From an uncultured Oscillospiraceae bacterium (lineage in GTDB: Bacteria; Bacillota; Clostridia; Oscillospirales; Oscillospiraceae): a DNA stretch of 51,676 bases. This document shows, in pieces, positions 7,590 to 15,534 of the stretch (the stretch's first letter is position 1; each line of letters opens with the position of its first letter). The DNA lies in NCBI GenBank assembly GCA_947627325.1, contig CANQVO010000016.1, forward strand, positions 1 through 51,676, written 5' to 3'. The notes below the pieces were generated by a model that was not told the DNA's origin, did no database searches, and worked only from the letters and a program-made list of their open reading frames with translations. The position numbers and the translations under genes are program-made.

Positions 7590-8405
7590 ATGCGAAAAAA
7601 AGCGACCAGCGGAAAGGTCATAAGAATTGGCAGCATCCCGTATGACGCGGCGGCGGAAAGGGAGCGGAATATCGTTGGCGCTCGTCTTGCCGAACTCCGC
7701 AGGCAAACTGGTATGAGTCTGATCGAGTTCGGCCAGTTTCTCAAAATCAATGGGCTCAATGTGGGCCGCGGGGGACTCAACAAGTGGGAGAATGGGGTAA
7801 CCGTCCCTAACGCCTATCAGCTCCTCGCCCTTTGCGCCGCTCTGGGAGTAAACGAAAGATTGGAGTATTTTACCGATTCCTATCGCGCTCTACTGAATGA
7901 GGAAGGTCTGCGGAAGGTGGAGGAGTATCGGGAGGATCTGATTGCCTCTGGCAAATATAAGCCAGAGATAAAGCCTCGCAATGTCATCCGCTATATTGAG
8001 AAGCCTGTTAGTTGTCTGGCGGCGTCTGCCGGCACCGGCAACTTCCTGGACGAGGAGTGTTTTGAAATGATACCCTTCCCGGAGTCATCCGTCCCCGAGC
8101 GGGCCGAGTTTGGGATCCGTGTCGCTGGCGACAGTATGGAGCCGGTCTATCATGATGGGCAAATCGTATGGGTCCAACCGTGCGACACGCTGGATATAGG
8201 CGAGGTCGGTATCTTTATCTGTAATGGCGAAGGCTTTTTGAAGGTCTACAGTGAACAGGATCCGGATGATGATATCGCGGAAGCATACACCGACAGCTAC
8301 GGTGTCGTACATCCGCAGCCGGTTCTGATCTCCTACAACCAGGCGTATGAGCCGCGGGTGATATCGCCTAACACATCGTTTCGCATTGTAGGACGTGTCC
8401 TTTGA
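7590..8405 (+). CDS. HTH-S24 (LexA/CI-like) self-cleaving repressor
   Basis: A 271-residue regulator. The N-terminal helix-turn-helix (about 28-85) is XRE-like, with ELRRQTGMSLIEFGQFL and KWENGVTVPNAYQL. The C-terminal S24 peptidase domain has a candidate Ala-Gly cleavage site at SAGTG (147/148), catalytic Ser182 in AGDSMEP and Lys218 in GFLKVY. All parts needed for RecA-stimulated autocleavage are present. The ATG follows GAGAGGA. It is divergent from the polymerase/ImmA operon, so on DNA damage it could be inactivated by self-cleavage, by the ImmA-like protease, or by both. It probably serves as the SOS-type switch of the element. Confidence 0.88.
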   Translation: MRKKATSGKVIRIGSIPYDAAAERERNIVGARLAELRRQTGMSLIEFGQFLKINGLNVGRGGLNKWENGVTVPNAYQLLALCAALGVNERLEYFTDSYRALLNEEGLRKVEEYREDLIASGKYKPEIKPRNVIRYIEKPVSCLAASAGTGNFLDEECFEMIPFPESSVPERAEFGIRVAGDSMEPVYHDGQIVWVQPCDTLDIGEVGIFICNGEGFLKVYSEQDPDDDIAEAYTDSYGVVHPQPVLISYNQAYEPRVISPNTSFRIVGRVL

Positions 8406-8490
8406 CCGATACGGTTTGTGGGACTCGGTCTGCTGTAGAATTGAGAGCGAAGACTATAGAAGGACTTTCTGATCGGAGGGTAGGGACGAA

Positions 8491-8697
8491 ATGAACACAA
8501 TGGACAGGGTAAATGAGTTGATTCAAGAGCGGGGACTATCGCTGTATGGGCTGGCGAAAATCAGTGGCGTTTCATACTCCACGCTCAAAAACACGCTTCA
8601 AAGAAACGGTCAGTTGACAGTAGACACGATAGAGAAGATCTGCTTGGGGATCAATATCTCCATGTCTGAGTTCTTCGCCGGAAAGGTACTGTCCTGA
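8491..8697 (+). CDS. Small XRE-family HTH protein
   Basis: A 68-residue single-domain helix-turn-helix protein (GLSLYGLAKISGVSYSTLK, then TIEKICLGINISMSEFF), a Cro/CI-like fold with no extra domain. GGAGGGTAGGGACGAA precedes the ATG. It follows the S24 repressor by 86 bases on the same strand and may act as a Cro-like counterpart in the regulatory circuit; that role is inferred. Confidence 0.85.
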   Translation: MNTMDRVNELIQERGLSLYGLAKISGVSYSTLKNTLQRNGQLTVDTIEKICLGINISMSEFFAGKVLS

Positions 8698-8722
8698 ACA
8701 GGGCATGATGGGGTGAAGGATC

Positions 8723-8923
8723 TTGGATGTGCAAACTGATTTTGAACGAAAAATGGATCTGGTGGTGGCTGCCTTACAGAAGGCGGGGTATGATCCCCTG
8801 CGCCAGCTTGAGGGATACTGTCGGACGGGAGATCCAGCCTATATTACCCGGAAGGATGACGCCCGCTCCCTCATTGAAAGCCTTGATCTGAGTCTGGTGT
8901 GTCAATACATAAAGACGCTCTGA
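8723..8923 (+). CDS. IreB-like small protein
   Basis: A 66-residue protein resembling the core of IreB/UPF0297 (KAGYDPLRQLEGY, GDPAYITRKDDAR), the small phosphoprotein that in Enterococcus faecalis is a substrate of the Ser/Thr kinase IreK and limits cephalosporin resistance. The N-terminal phosphorylatable segment of true IreB is shortened here. The best start is TTG at 8723, with GAAGGA five bases upstream. It follows the small XRE gene on the same strand and is closed by a hairpin at 8933-8970. An IreB homologue on a mobile element is unusual. Confidence 0.7.
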   Translation: MDVQTDFERKMDLVVAALQKAGYDPLRQLEGYCRTGDPAYITRKDDARSLIESLDLSLVCQYIKTL

Positions 8924-8932
8924 AAAAAGAAA

Positions 8933-8970
8933 AAGTGGCAGACCACCCGAAATTGGATGGCCTGCCACTT
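8933..8970 (+). terminator. Terminator after the IreB-like gene
   Basis: AAGTGGCAG (8933-8941) pairs with CTGCCACTT (8962-8970), with a weaker inner CCA/TGG pairing. The A run before it and short T run after it fit an intrinsic terminator for the repressor-XRE-IreB unit. Confidence 0.7.
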
Positions 8971-9040
8971 CCATTTTGAAATGCAACAAGGGGGGGTGCT
9001 TTGAGAGGAAGCTGGTGCTGGACGGGAGAATAAAGGCTGG

Positions 9041-9312
9041 TCAGGCCGTGACGTAGCGAGTTACCGTCCTGGAGTCGGTGCCATTGTTATAATCTGTGGC
9101 GAACACCACGATGACGACCTTGTATTCCGTTCCTGGGATGCCGTTAAAGTATTTTGTAGTCCCGTACCAAGGCTTGCCGGAAACTGTCATGCCATCGTCT
9201 GATTGATTGAAAAGACCGGCATATCGCTCACTTCTGTGTATTGAGCAATCCGAATTGCAAACCTGTGCTCATCCACCACATAAGCACCGGTACCCGCGGT
9301 AAGAGCGGAATC
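9041..9312 (-). pseudogene. Frameshifted remnant related to the secreted protein at 14134
   Basis: On the minus strand a C-terminal piece (GKPWYGTTKYFNGIPGTEYK, then VVIVVFATDYNNGTDSRTV and YVTA, stop at 9041) is joined through a frameshift near 9210-9230 to an upstream piece in another frame (DSALTAGTGAYVV, then EHRFAIRIAQYTEVS). The end resembles the 140-residue secreted protein at 14134-14556, which has GTEYYAIVTVTATIGDKTDS at the same place. No intact start, signal peptide or ribosome-binding site remains, so it is a decayed paralogue. Confidence 0.65.
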
Positions 9313-9330
9313 AAACTATTATGTTTCCAC

Positions 9331-9359
9331 TTGCTTTCCGGCTATACTTGTAGTATACT
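9331..9359 (+). promoter_or_regulatory. Promoter for the 345-residue membrane protein
   Basis: TTGCTT (9331-9336) and TATACT (9354-9359) are 17 bases apart. The TATACTTGTAGTATA palindrome overlapping the -10 box may bind a regulator. The gene's GGGGAGGA site and ATG follow 25-35 bases downstream. Confidence 0.6.
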
Positions 9360-9395
9360 TAATGATATGTTAATTGCGGTGGGGAGGATAGTTTT

Positions 9396-10433
9396 ATGAA
9401 AAAGCAGAGATATTACTTAGTTTTTATCGTTGCGGCTGTATTGATTTTATCTGCATATTGTGCCTTTCAAGTAAAAAGCAGCATGAATATTTTGAATCGT
9501 GCAGATATGCCCCCAAGTCCTGTGAAAGAGACGGAAGCATTAGACCTGTCGATCCCTTTGGTAACATATGTTAACACCGCTTCTGGCGATGTTCTAATTT
9601 CCTGTATAGATAATGGCATACAATTGTTGGCGGGTGATATTGGGCCAATTTCTCTCTTTACTGATAATCTTCCGTCTAATCTTCCAAATATGAGCACACT
9701 TTCAAAATATGAAGCTTCAAATGTTTCAGATAAAGTCCCGCTGGAATTATCCTCCATTAGATCGAATGGTGAATGGGATTTTTTCCCCTGCGATATAGTT
9801 TATACAGAATACGATTTAACTTCTCAGCCGGAAAATATGGGATGGTTTGAGTTTTTCAAAAATCGACTTGCTGCTGAAGGATATGATGGCCCAATCATTA
9901 TTACTGGATCTTTATCATTTTCCACCAACGGGACAGATGTTTCGATCGTTACAGCAAGCAATGTAATTGTAAACAATGTAGACATTGATATGGACATTCA
10001 ATCTGTATCCGAGCCTTCCAATCTGACCCCCGCAATTTATACAATATCTGTTGTGTTTATTGATAATCAAAACCCAACAGAAGTATTTTCCAAATATATT
10101 GAAATTCCAAAAAATCAAGAAGATGCCGCATGGCTGGGCACATCATATAATTATTGGAGCGCAGATCATTCACAGTATACTCAATTTATTTCGGCTTTAC
10201 AGTATGATGAAAATTCTCTTCCAAAAATGTATCCTATCTTTTGCGATCATGGTGGAGAACTCAGGATCAGGGATTTTGTTTTCGCGCCACAATATTTGGT
10301 TTGTGATATAGATGGAGATCATGAAGTAGAGATCATTCAGTATAATCAAGCATCAAGTTCCTCCATGAGTTCATGCACCGTATATCAGTTGTCAGATATT
10401 TTGTCCACCAGATTAGTTCTGATCTTGAATTGA
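9396..10433 (+). CDS. Membrane-anchored extracellular protein of unknown function
   Basis: A 345-residue protein with a short basic N-terminus (MKKQRYY) and one hydrophobic segment (about 8-25) that should anchor it with the rest outside. The body is beta-rich with many Asn, Thr and Ser. A calcium-loop-like DIDGDHEVEI near 310-320 recalls FG-GAP or dockerin-type loops. I do not recognise the family. The gene is markedly AT-richer than the transfer genes, a sign of separate acquisition. It has its own promoter and ends before a very strong bidirectional terminator. Confidence 0.7.
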   Translation: MKKQRYYLVFIVAAVLILSAYCAFQVKSSMNILNRADMPPSPVKETEALDLSIPLVTYVNTASGDVLISCIDNGIQLLAGDIGPISLFTDNLPSNLPNMSTLSKYEASNVSDKVPLELSSIRSNGEWDFFPCDIVYTEYDLTSQPENMGWFEFFKNRLAAEGYDGPIIITGSLSFSTNGTDVSIVTASNVIVNNVDIDMDIQSVSEPSNLTPAIYTISVVFIDNQNPTEVFSKYIEIPKNQEDAAWLGTSYNYWSADHSQYTQFISALQYDENSLPKMYPIFCDHGGELRIRDFVFAPQYLVCDIDGDHEVEIIQYNQASSSSMSSCTVYQLSDILSTRLVLILN

Positions 10434-10480
10434 AAGACTCTACCACACTACATTTTTGTACTATCTGTTTCCAATAAGGC

Positions 10481-10533
10481 GATTGCACCATAAAAAGGGG
10501 GGGCTAATAGCCCCCCCTTTTTATGGTGCAATC
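10481..10533. terminator. Very strong bidirectional terminator
   Basis: Two perfectly complementary 25-base arms (10481-10505 and 10509-10533) flank an AAT loop. The stem holds seven G-C pairs at its tip and runs of A and T that serve as T tracts in both directions. It separates the convergent membrane-protein and lectin genes. Confidence 0.93.
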
Positions 10534-10538
10534 ACATA

Positions 10539-11588
10539 TCAATACTTGTAGTAAATAATTTTCTCAATGGAGTAACTTCCAAGACCACTCATGTCGCCAT
10601 TGACAAACGATCCAATGAATTCAGCACACACCAAACCATCAAAATTGGTGGTGGCCGGGTCCCAAGTGCCGTTAGGATAGGCTCTGTAAGTCTGAACTAT
10701 ACCGTTATTCCAAGTGTGATTCTTGGTGTCACCAACAACGGCAGGAATATAGTACAAGGTTCCATCGCTGCTCTTTACAACAATATCAAGCTTTCCACGA
10801 CCATACATTTCAGTGGGGGTGGGTGTTGCACTGTCAGAAAGGGACGGATTGATGACTTTCGGGCCAACCGCCATCCAATAGTTGCCATATTCATCCGTAT
10901 AGCCTTTTCCATCCTTATTTATTACTGGAGTGGTACCTACCATGCTTGTTGCGCTCCCGTTCAAATGGCCTTCATAAGCGTACCAATACTTTTTATTTTT
11001 AAAAGAATATGTTATACCTTTATAAGTAACAGTTGGAAGGGTCAGGGGAATCGAAACTGTTGTCCCTGTTCTGGAGCAAGTGGGTTTTTTATACAGTCTT
11101 AGCCAGCCATCCTTGCCAGCGGTGATATAATCACCCGATACTACTGTAGGTGTCGGAATAACAGAAAATTTCCACTGTTGATTTGTCCCCCCGCTGAGCC
11201 CCTCTTTCCAATACACATTACCCTCACTATCGATAGTTAAATATCTACCGTCATATCTGGCCAATTTGATATAGTAGATACTTCCTGTCGTTCCAACTCT
11301 CTCCAAGCGGATATATTCATCCGTCTTTTCGGTCTCTGTGGTGGACTGGTACAGAGTACAATTCCAGTTTGTACCCGACCGTTTAGCATTTAGTGCAAAC
11401 TTCCGATTACCATTGAGATAAACGAGCAGCTCTTTTGTGGTGCTCAGCGAATCTAAGTACCAGCGTTGATCGTTGCTTCCCGTGCCGGTATAAACATTGA
11501 CATTGGTCCCGTTTTGGGCGGTGTATGTGTCTCCAATGTTGAGATACTTTCCAGATCCAGCATTTGCAATAATATTGTAAATGGGCAT
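10539..11588 (-). CDS. Ricin-B lectin protein without signal peptide
   Basis: The 349 residues start with a beta-trefoil of the ricin-B lectin type (about 1-145) with repeat cores SNDQRWYL and TNQQWKFS, plus GKYLNIGD and GRYLTID, a fold that binds sugars. The C-terminal half (about 155-349) is an unrecognised beta-rich domain with conserved-looking patches (KDGWLRLYKK, YYIPAVVGDTKNHTW, and EFIGSF near the end). No signal peptide, membrane segment or cell-wall anchor is visible, so export would need another route. An effector or toxin delivered by an unknown pathway, or a released lectin, is possible. The weak site before the ATG is GGAGAA. Low GC marks it as cargo. Confidence 0.8.
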   Translation of the reverse strand: MPIYNIIANAGSGKYLNIGDTYTAQNGTNVNVYTGTGSNDQRWYLDSLSTTKELLVYLNGNRKFALNAKRSGTNWNCTLYQSTTETEKTDEYIRLERVGTTGSIYYIKLARYDGRYLTIDSEGNVYWKEGLSGGTNQQWKFSVIPTPTVVSGDYITAGKDGWLRLYKKPTCSRTGTTVSIPLTLPTVTYKGITYSFKNKKYWYAYEGHLNGSATSMVGTTPVINKDGKGYTDEYGNYWMAVGPKVINPSLSDSATPTPTEMYGRGKLDIVVKSSDGTLYYIPAVVGDTKNHTWNNGIVQTYRAYPNGTWDPATTNFDGLVCAEFIGSFVNGDMSGLGSYSIEKIIYYKY

Positions 11589-12240
11589 AATAGTATTTCT
11601 CCTTTATTTTTCTTTAAAATTGTTATATGATGATTCCAAAATTATAGCTTAATATACTGCATGGGTCTCTCCTCCATTTCTTTTTGTGCATTGATTGCAG
11701 TTCTGATAGAAATCGCTTGTTAATCTTTTGCCTACAGCCCCCTCTCCATATTTGTATATGTTTCGTAAATGTCAAATCGGGACAAGCGACTAAGAATTTC
11801 GTCATATTTTGGGGAGTTTCTTTGTAATGAGAGACCTCAAATTGAGCAGGCCGATATGCCTCTGACTTTTCTTTTGATTTAATTGAGAATCTGGAGTTTT
11901 ACAAATCTGCCAAGGGCGAGCCAGAAGTGTATTGGATACAACAATGATGGCGGTGTGCGAGACGCACTCCGCCATCATTGTTTTTAGATGAGCAAAGTGG
12001 GAATTCCCCCTAAAAAACTCGCTTATCAAATATATCTTGCCGTGATTTGATCCATGGGGCAGTCGGAGGATTCCGTAGTTAAATTTTCTATGAAAATGTA
12101 AGCTTGAGAGCAAACAGTTACATAAAATACCTTAAATGCTAAGAGTTTCCTAATATGCAAATTTATTATGCTCAATGTGCTATCCATTTTCTCCCTAATA
12201 AGCATTATAATTACATTTATTAAGAAAGTGGGGTGGCATC
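11589..12240. other. 652-base AT-rich stretch, no intact gene
   Basis: I see no complete gene. A plus-strand fragment ending at 11946 (GRYASDFSFDLIENLEFYK, then VYWIQQ) lacks a start and may be the tail of a decayed gene. It is followed at once by the terminator at 11942-11985. The last 60 bases are the AT-rich leader of the XRE gene, with a TATAAT at 12206-12211. Confidence 0.45.
11942..11985 (+). terminator. Intrinsic terminator
   Basis: CAATGATGGCGG pairs with CCGCCATCATTG, with an inner GTGCG-AGA-CGCAC stem after one T-T mismatch, followed by TTTTT. It marks the end of a lost or decayed plus-strand gene. Confidence 0.85.
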
Positions 12241-12591
12241 ATGGATGCGGTGGAGTTGAAAAGAGTACTCGGAGAAAATGTCCGCCGCTTACGCAAAAAG
12301 AAAGGCCTGACGCAAGATGCCTTTGCGGAGCTGATGAATCGCACATCCGGTTCCATTTCTCGTTTTGAAAACGGCAAACAGTTTATGGGTGTGGATTTGC
12401 TTGTTCAAATCGCAAACTACTTCGCAGTCAGCGTAGATGATTTAATCCGTCCTGAAGGGAGTGCTTCTCACCTTAATACCATCATCAGCATAGTATCCGG
12501 TCAATCTGACGATTCCCTTGCAAAGTTGGAACCCTTTATTCAGCTTTGGGTTTCTCAATATCGCGACCACATCCCACTCATAGATAGATAA
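12241..12591 (+). CDS. XRE-family transcriptional regulator
   Basis: A 116-residue protein with an N-terminal Cro/CI helix-turn-helix (about 10-65: VRRLRKKKGLTQDAFAELM, SGSISRFENGK, ANYFAVSVDDLI) and a short helical C-terminus that probably dimerises. GGGGTGGCATC precedes the ATG. It lies 80 bases upstream of an ECF-type sigma factor on the same strand and may control that operon. Confidence 0.9.
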   Translation: MDAVELKRVLGENVRRLRKKKGLTQDAFAELMNRTSGSISRFENGKQFMGVDLLVQIANYFAVSVDDLIRPEGSASHLNTIISIVSGQSDDSLAKLEPFIQLWVSQYRDHIPLIDR

Positions 12592-12671
12592 TAAGTAAGT
12601 CTACGTTCATGTAAAAAGAAAATTCCTCATGAAAAAGGCTGGAAAAGATAAAAAGAAGGGGGCGATGTCTG

Positions 12672-13163
12672 TTGACACAGGAACAAAGCACTTTCTTTGA
12701 GGACTTTTACCGGGAGCATTCGGAATCTCTCGTTGGTTATGCTTACCGATTCCTCTATGATTGGGAAGATGCACGAGTCGCAATGCAAGACGCATTTCTC
12801 ACAGGAATCATAAAGATTGACAAGTTTTATTCCAGCGAAAATCCTATTGGCTGGATTAAAAAGGTAATCTGGAACATTACCATGAATATGAACCGAGCCA
12901 AAAAGGTTCGCAAAAACCGCTTAGTCCCGTTGGATGATACAAAAATGCAAGCTACCACCTATGACCAATATGAGGGTATCAATACTGTGGTTGCACGTTG
13001 CAAGGAAATATTGACTTCGGAGGAATACGCCCTATTTGAAGCAACGATTATAGCCAGCGAGCCGAGCAGTAAAGTCTATCAGGACTTTGGCCTTTCTTAT
13101 GAGGCCTGTAAAAAGAGGGTAACAAGGATTTTACAAAAGCTGAGGAAAAACTGGGATACATAA
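12672..13163 (+). CDS. ECF-type RNA polymerase sigma factor
   Basis: A 163-residue extracytoplasmic-function-like sigma factor. Region 2 spans about 8-75 (FYREHSESLVGYAYRFL, DWEDARVAMQDAFL, GWIKKVIWNITMN) and region 4 about 105-160 (CKEILTSEEYALFEATI, SYEACKKRVTRILQKLRK). The start is TTG at 12672, after AAGAAGGGGG; the ATG just upstream is in another frame. It is followed by a single-pass membrane protein that looks like its anti-sigma factor and then by a secreted protein, so the unit senses something at the envelope and probably controls itself. Confidence 0.85.
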   Translation: MTQEQSTFFEDFYREHSESLVGYAYRFLYDWEDARVAMQDAFLTGIIKIDKFYSSENPIGWIKKVIWNITMNMNRAKKVRKNRLVPLDDTKMQATTYDQYEGINTVVARCKEILTSEEYALFEATIIASEPSSKVYQDFGLSYEACKKRVTRILQKLRKNWDT

Positions 13164-13231
13164 AAATAATTTTGGAGCTATGTCCCGATTTGCTATCCCA
13201 AGCACATATCAACAAATAGAGGAGGGAAGGC

Positions 13232-14128
13232 ATGGCTGAACAACACGGTTGGTCCGGGCGCAAATATGAGTTTCTGGAACAACTCCCTATTGAAAATCTG
13301 GAGTATTTTCTGCGTCTGAGTTCCGACTCCGCTGAAGCAGAGTCATTTTTGGATGCCGTAACGGAGGTGATCATAAAGCGGGAACGAGAACATCCTACGG
13401 GCCGTATTCCAAGTGCGGAAGAAGCCTGGAATGAATTTCAAACGATCTATAACACTCCAGCGGGCAGAACTGAGTTGATGCTTTCTGAGTATGCTCCAAG
13501 TTTGGATGATGAAGATGCAACAATAGCTGAGGAATCTGTTCCCTCAGTTGCGGTTATTCCTTTGCGCCGTCTGGGGCGTTCTATTGCTACCATCGCTACC
13601 GCAGTGGCCCTTGTCTTTGCCATGATGATTGGAGTACAGGCCGCAGGTGTAGATGTCTTTGGAACGCTGGCCCGGTGGACGGACAGCACTTTCCACCACG
13701 TCACCACTCCAAGAGATCGGGATGATACTATCAGCCTTGAAAACACATCCCATGGCTCTATTGATGTTCAGCGTGCCCTTGGTGAGTATGCACCCACTTG
13801 GCTCCCCGATGGGGCGACGGCTACAGCAAGCAGCGTCCAGGAGGATAGATTTGGAGTAGCCATTCAGGTTTCCTTTTCTCTCCCTAAAGATAGGAAATTC
13901 TTTATCCAACTGGATCAATATAGTGAGCATGAAGATATTGATTCCAAAACTTTTGAAAGCGACACGGATCTCCGAGAAAAATACCTCAGTAATTCGAGGC
14001 TTTATTATATCTTTTCCAATGAAGACTACTTTATGGCCACATGGAGTGATGGTACCACAATGCAAACCATTCTCGGAGACCTTTCCGTGGAGGAACTCAA
14101 ATCCATCATTGATTCCATAGGAGGTTAA
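13232..14128 (+). CDS. Transmembrane anti-sigma-like protein
   Basis: A 298-residue protein with a cytoplasmic helical N-terminus of about 110 residues, one membrane segment (about 113-135: IATIATAVALVFAMMIGVQA) and an extracellular C-terminal domain of about 160 residues with a DUF4367-like look (YAPTWLPDGATATASS, then ATWSDGTTMQTILGDLS). This layout, just downstream of an ECF sigma gene, is that of membrane anti-sigma factors that hold the sigma factor until a signal arrives. GGAGGGAAGGC precedes the ATG. The sequestering role is inferred from order and topology. Confidence 0.78.
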   Translation: MAEQHGWSGRKYEFLEQLPIENLEYFLRLSSDSAEAESFLDAVTEVIIKREREHPTGRIPSAEEAWNEFQTIYNTPAGRTELMLSEYAPSLDDEDATIAEESVPSVAVIPLRRLGRSIATIATAVALVFAMMIGVQAAGVDVFGTLARWTDSTFHHVTTPRDRDDTISLENTSHGSIDVQRALGEYAPTWLPDGATATASSVQEDRFGVAIQVSFSLPKDRKFFIQLDQYSEHEDIDSKTFESDTDLREKYLSNSRLYYIFSNEDYFMATWSDGTTMQTILGDLSVEELKSIIDSIGG

Positions 14129-14133
14129 GACAG

Positions 14134-14556
14134 ATGAAAAAGCGCATTTCCCCCCTTTTCACCGCTCTCGTTCTCGTTATTACCGCTTCTATCACCACTA
14201 CTGCTGCGGAAATGCGATCCAGTCCCACTCTTGCAATCTACAGTGCAAAAATTACACAGGGTGCTACCGGCACCGGAAAGCTAATCATCAGCTATGATGT
14301 AAGCGCCAACACCGAGGCCAAGGAAGTGGGCGTGGCCTCCATTAAGATTTACAAGTCGAATGGCTCTTATGTTACCACCATTACCGGAACGACCCGGAAC
14401 AGTCTGATTGCCACGAATACGGAGCGGCACAGATCCTACTACACCTATACCGGAATTACTGGGACGGAGTATTATGCCATCGTGACCGTGACGGCCACCA
14501 TTGGCGATAAGACTGACAGCAAGGATTACACCACGAATACAGAAACTGCTCCCTGA
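14134..14556 (+). CDS. Small secreted protein in the sigma operon
   Basis: A 140-residue protein with a signal peptide (MKKRISPLFTALVLVITASI, cleavage likely near residue 25) and a beta-sandwich-like Thr-rich body (KLIISYDVSANTEAKEVGV, YYAIVTVTATIGDKTDS). It starts 5 bases after the anti-sigma-like gene and is the last gene of the unit. Its function is unknown; it may be the envelope component whose state the system monitors, or a target gene product. A decayed relative lies at 9041-9312. Confidence 0.75.
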   Translation: MKKRISPLFTALVLVITASITTTAAEMRSSPTLAIYSAKITQGATGTGKLIISYDVSANTEAKEVGVASIKIYKSNGSYVTTITGTTRNSLIATNTERHRSYYTYTGITGTEYYAIVTVTATIGDKTDSKDYTTNTETAP

Positions 14557-14575
14557 TTCTCATTTCCTATGTAAC

Positions 14576-14612
14576 AGAGCCACAGGCTGTTGTCTGTGGC
14601 TCTGTCTTTAAT
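14576..14612 (+). terminator. Terminator of the sigma-factor operon
   Basis: AGAGCCACAG (14576-14585) pairs with CTGTGGCTCT (14593-14602), followed by GTCTTTAA. It lies 20 bases after the stop of the secreted protein. Confidence 0.75.
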
Positions 14613-14845
14613 GTGAGAGTATCCCAAACAGAGTTCCAATGAGTATGGCACTCTTTATCTCCCAAACCTTTTTCACCTCTGCTTCCCGAAAACTGATGTG
14701 ATAAGTGAGCTACTGCAGCAGTTGCGTATGGTACCATTGTAGCAGTCAAAGCTATGGTGCAGAAGCAGACTGCTATCTCCAAGATAAACTGTTTCATATG
14801 CCAAATCGCCTTGAAAAGTTTAGATGCCATGCTATGCCAACGAAA

Positions 14846-14880
14846 ACTTCGGGAGGTGCCAAAACGGCACCTCCCGAAGT
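14846..14880. terminator. Perfect 15-bp hairpin at the edge of the transposase remnant
   Basis: ACTTCGGGAGGTGCC (14846-14860) and its exact complement (14866-14880) flank an AAAAC loop. On the minus strand it closes the gene remnants at 14885-15534; a T run follows on that strand (TTTTCG). Confidence 0.75.
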
Positions 14881-14884
14881 GTCC

Positions 14885-15025
14885 TCACGGCGCGTTCGTC
14901 TCCACGAACACGCCCTTTTCGGTGAACCAGTCTACATGGAAGCCCAGGTACTGGCCCAGGTCACGGAGCTTGTAGTAGGTATAGCCGCCTCCAGCATCGT
15001 CGGTGAGGACGATGGCGTCCAAATC
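14885..15025 (-). pseudogene. C-terminal remnant of a copper-amine-oxidase-like domain protein
   Basis: In the minus strand, 46 codons read DLDAIVLTDDAGGGYTYYKL and then RDLGQYLGFHVDWFTEKGVF, ending at a TGA at 14885. YYKLRDLGQYLGFHVDW is the signature of the copper amine oxidase N-terminal-like (stalk) domain, used in many secreted Clostridia proteins. It joins the transposase remnant upstream with a one-base frame offset, so two unrelated broken genes meet near 15026. The intact transglutaminase-like protein at 45346-46455 has a comparable segment. Confidence 0.7.
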
Positions 15026-15534
15026 TGGGCAACGTCATCCACCTTGAACAGCCGCTTTGCCAGCTGCTTCATGATCCGCTCCGGAACCTTCCGGCTTACC
15101 GCCGCTTCGATGTGGGTGCCGTCCACCGTAACGCTGCTTCCTTTGATCAGCCCGTTTTCCACGCACTGACGCACAAGCTCCGTCAGGATCTCGTCCAGCG
15201 AGAACTCCTTGAGCCGATACCGCCGGAATTTGGTCAGCAAGCTGGCCTCCGGCAGTGTTTCCTCCGGGTTCAACCCCAGGAACCACAGGAACGCCAGATT
15301 GCACTGGGCCTCCACCAGCACCTTCACGTCCGACAGGTTATGCAGGTACTCCAGAAACAGCAGCTTCAGCATCATTTCCGGCTCCTTGGCCGGACGACCA
15401 TTGTTTTTGCAATGGCTGTCCGCCAAAAGCTCATTCACAAAGCTGAAATCCACTGCCTCCTCGATTCGCTTCAGCAGATGGTTTTCTGGTATCCGCTCAT
15501 ATAGAAAACTGTAAAACGATTCCTGCCTGGGTCC
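15026..15534 (-). pseudogene. IS1182/IS5-like transposase, N-terminal remnant
   Basis: The frame reads QESFYSFLYERIPENHLLKR and on to EEAVDFSFVNELL, LLFLEYLHNLSDVKVLVEA, EETLPEASLLTKFRRY and SVTVDGTHIEAA, the N-terminal and first catalytic-Asp region of DDE transposases of the DUF772/InsH type. The start is lost (an in-frame TAG stands at 15535) and the C-terminal half with the later acidic residues is missing after about residue 165. It is a dead fragment, and no terminal inverted repeats are obvious. Confidence 0.82.

Noticed and set aside
11802-12113. Minus-strand open frame of 103 codons
   Set aside because: It crosses a strong terminator hairpin and has no start signal.
14567-14830. Minus-strand open frame with a hydrophobic stretch, opposite the sigma-operon terminator
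   Set aside because: It overlaps a clear terminator and lacks a ribosome-binding site; the composition after the hydrophobic part is not protein-like.
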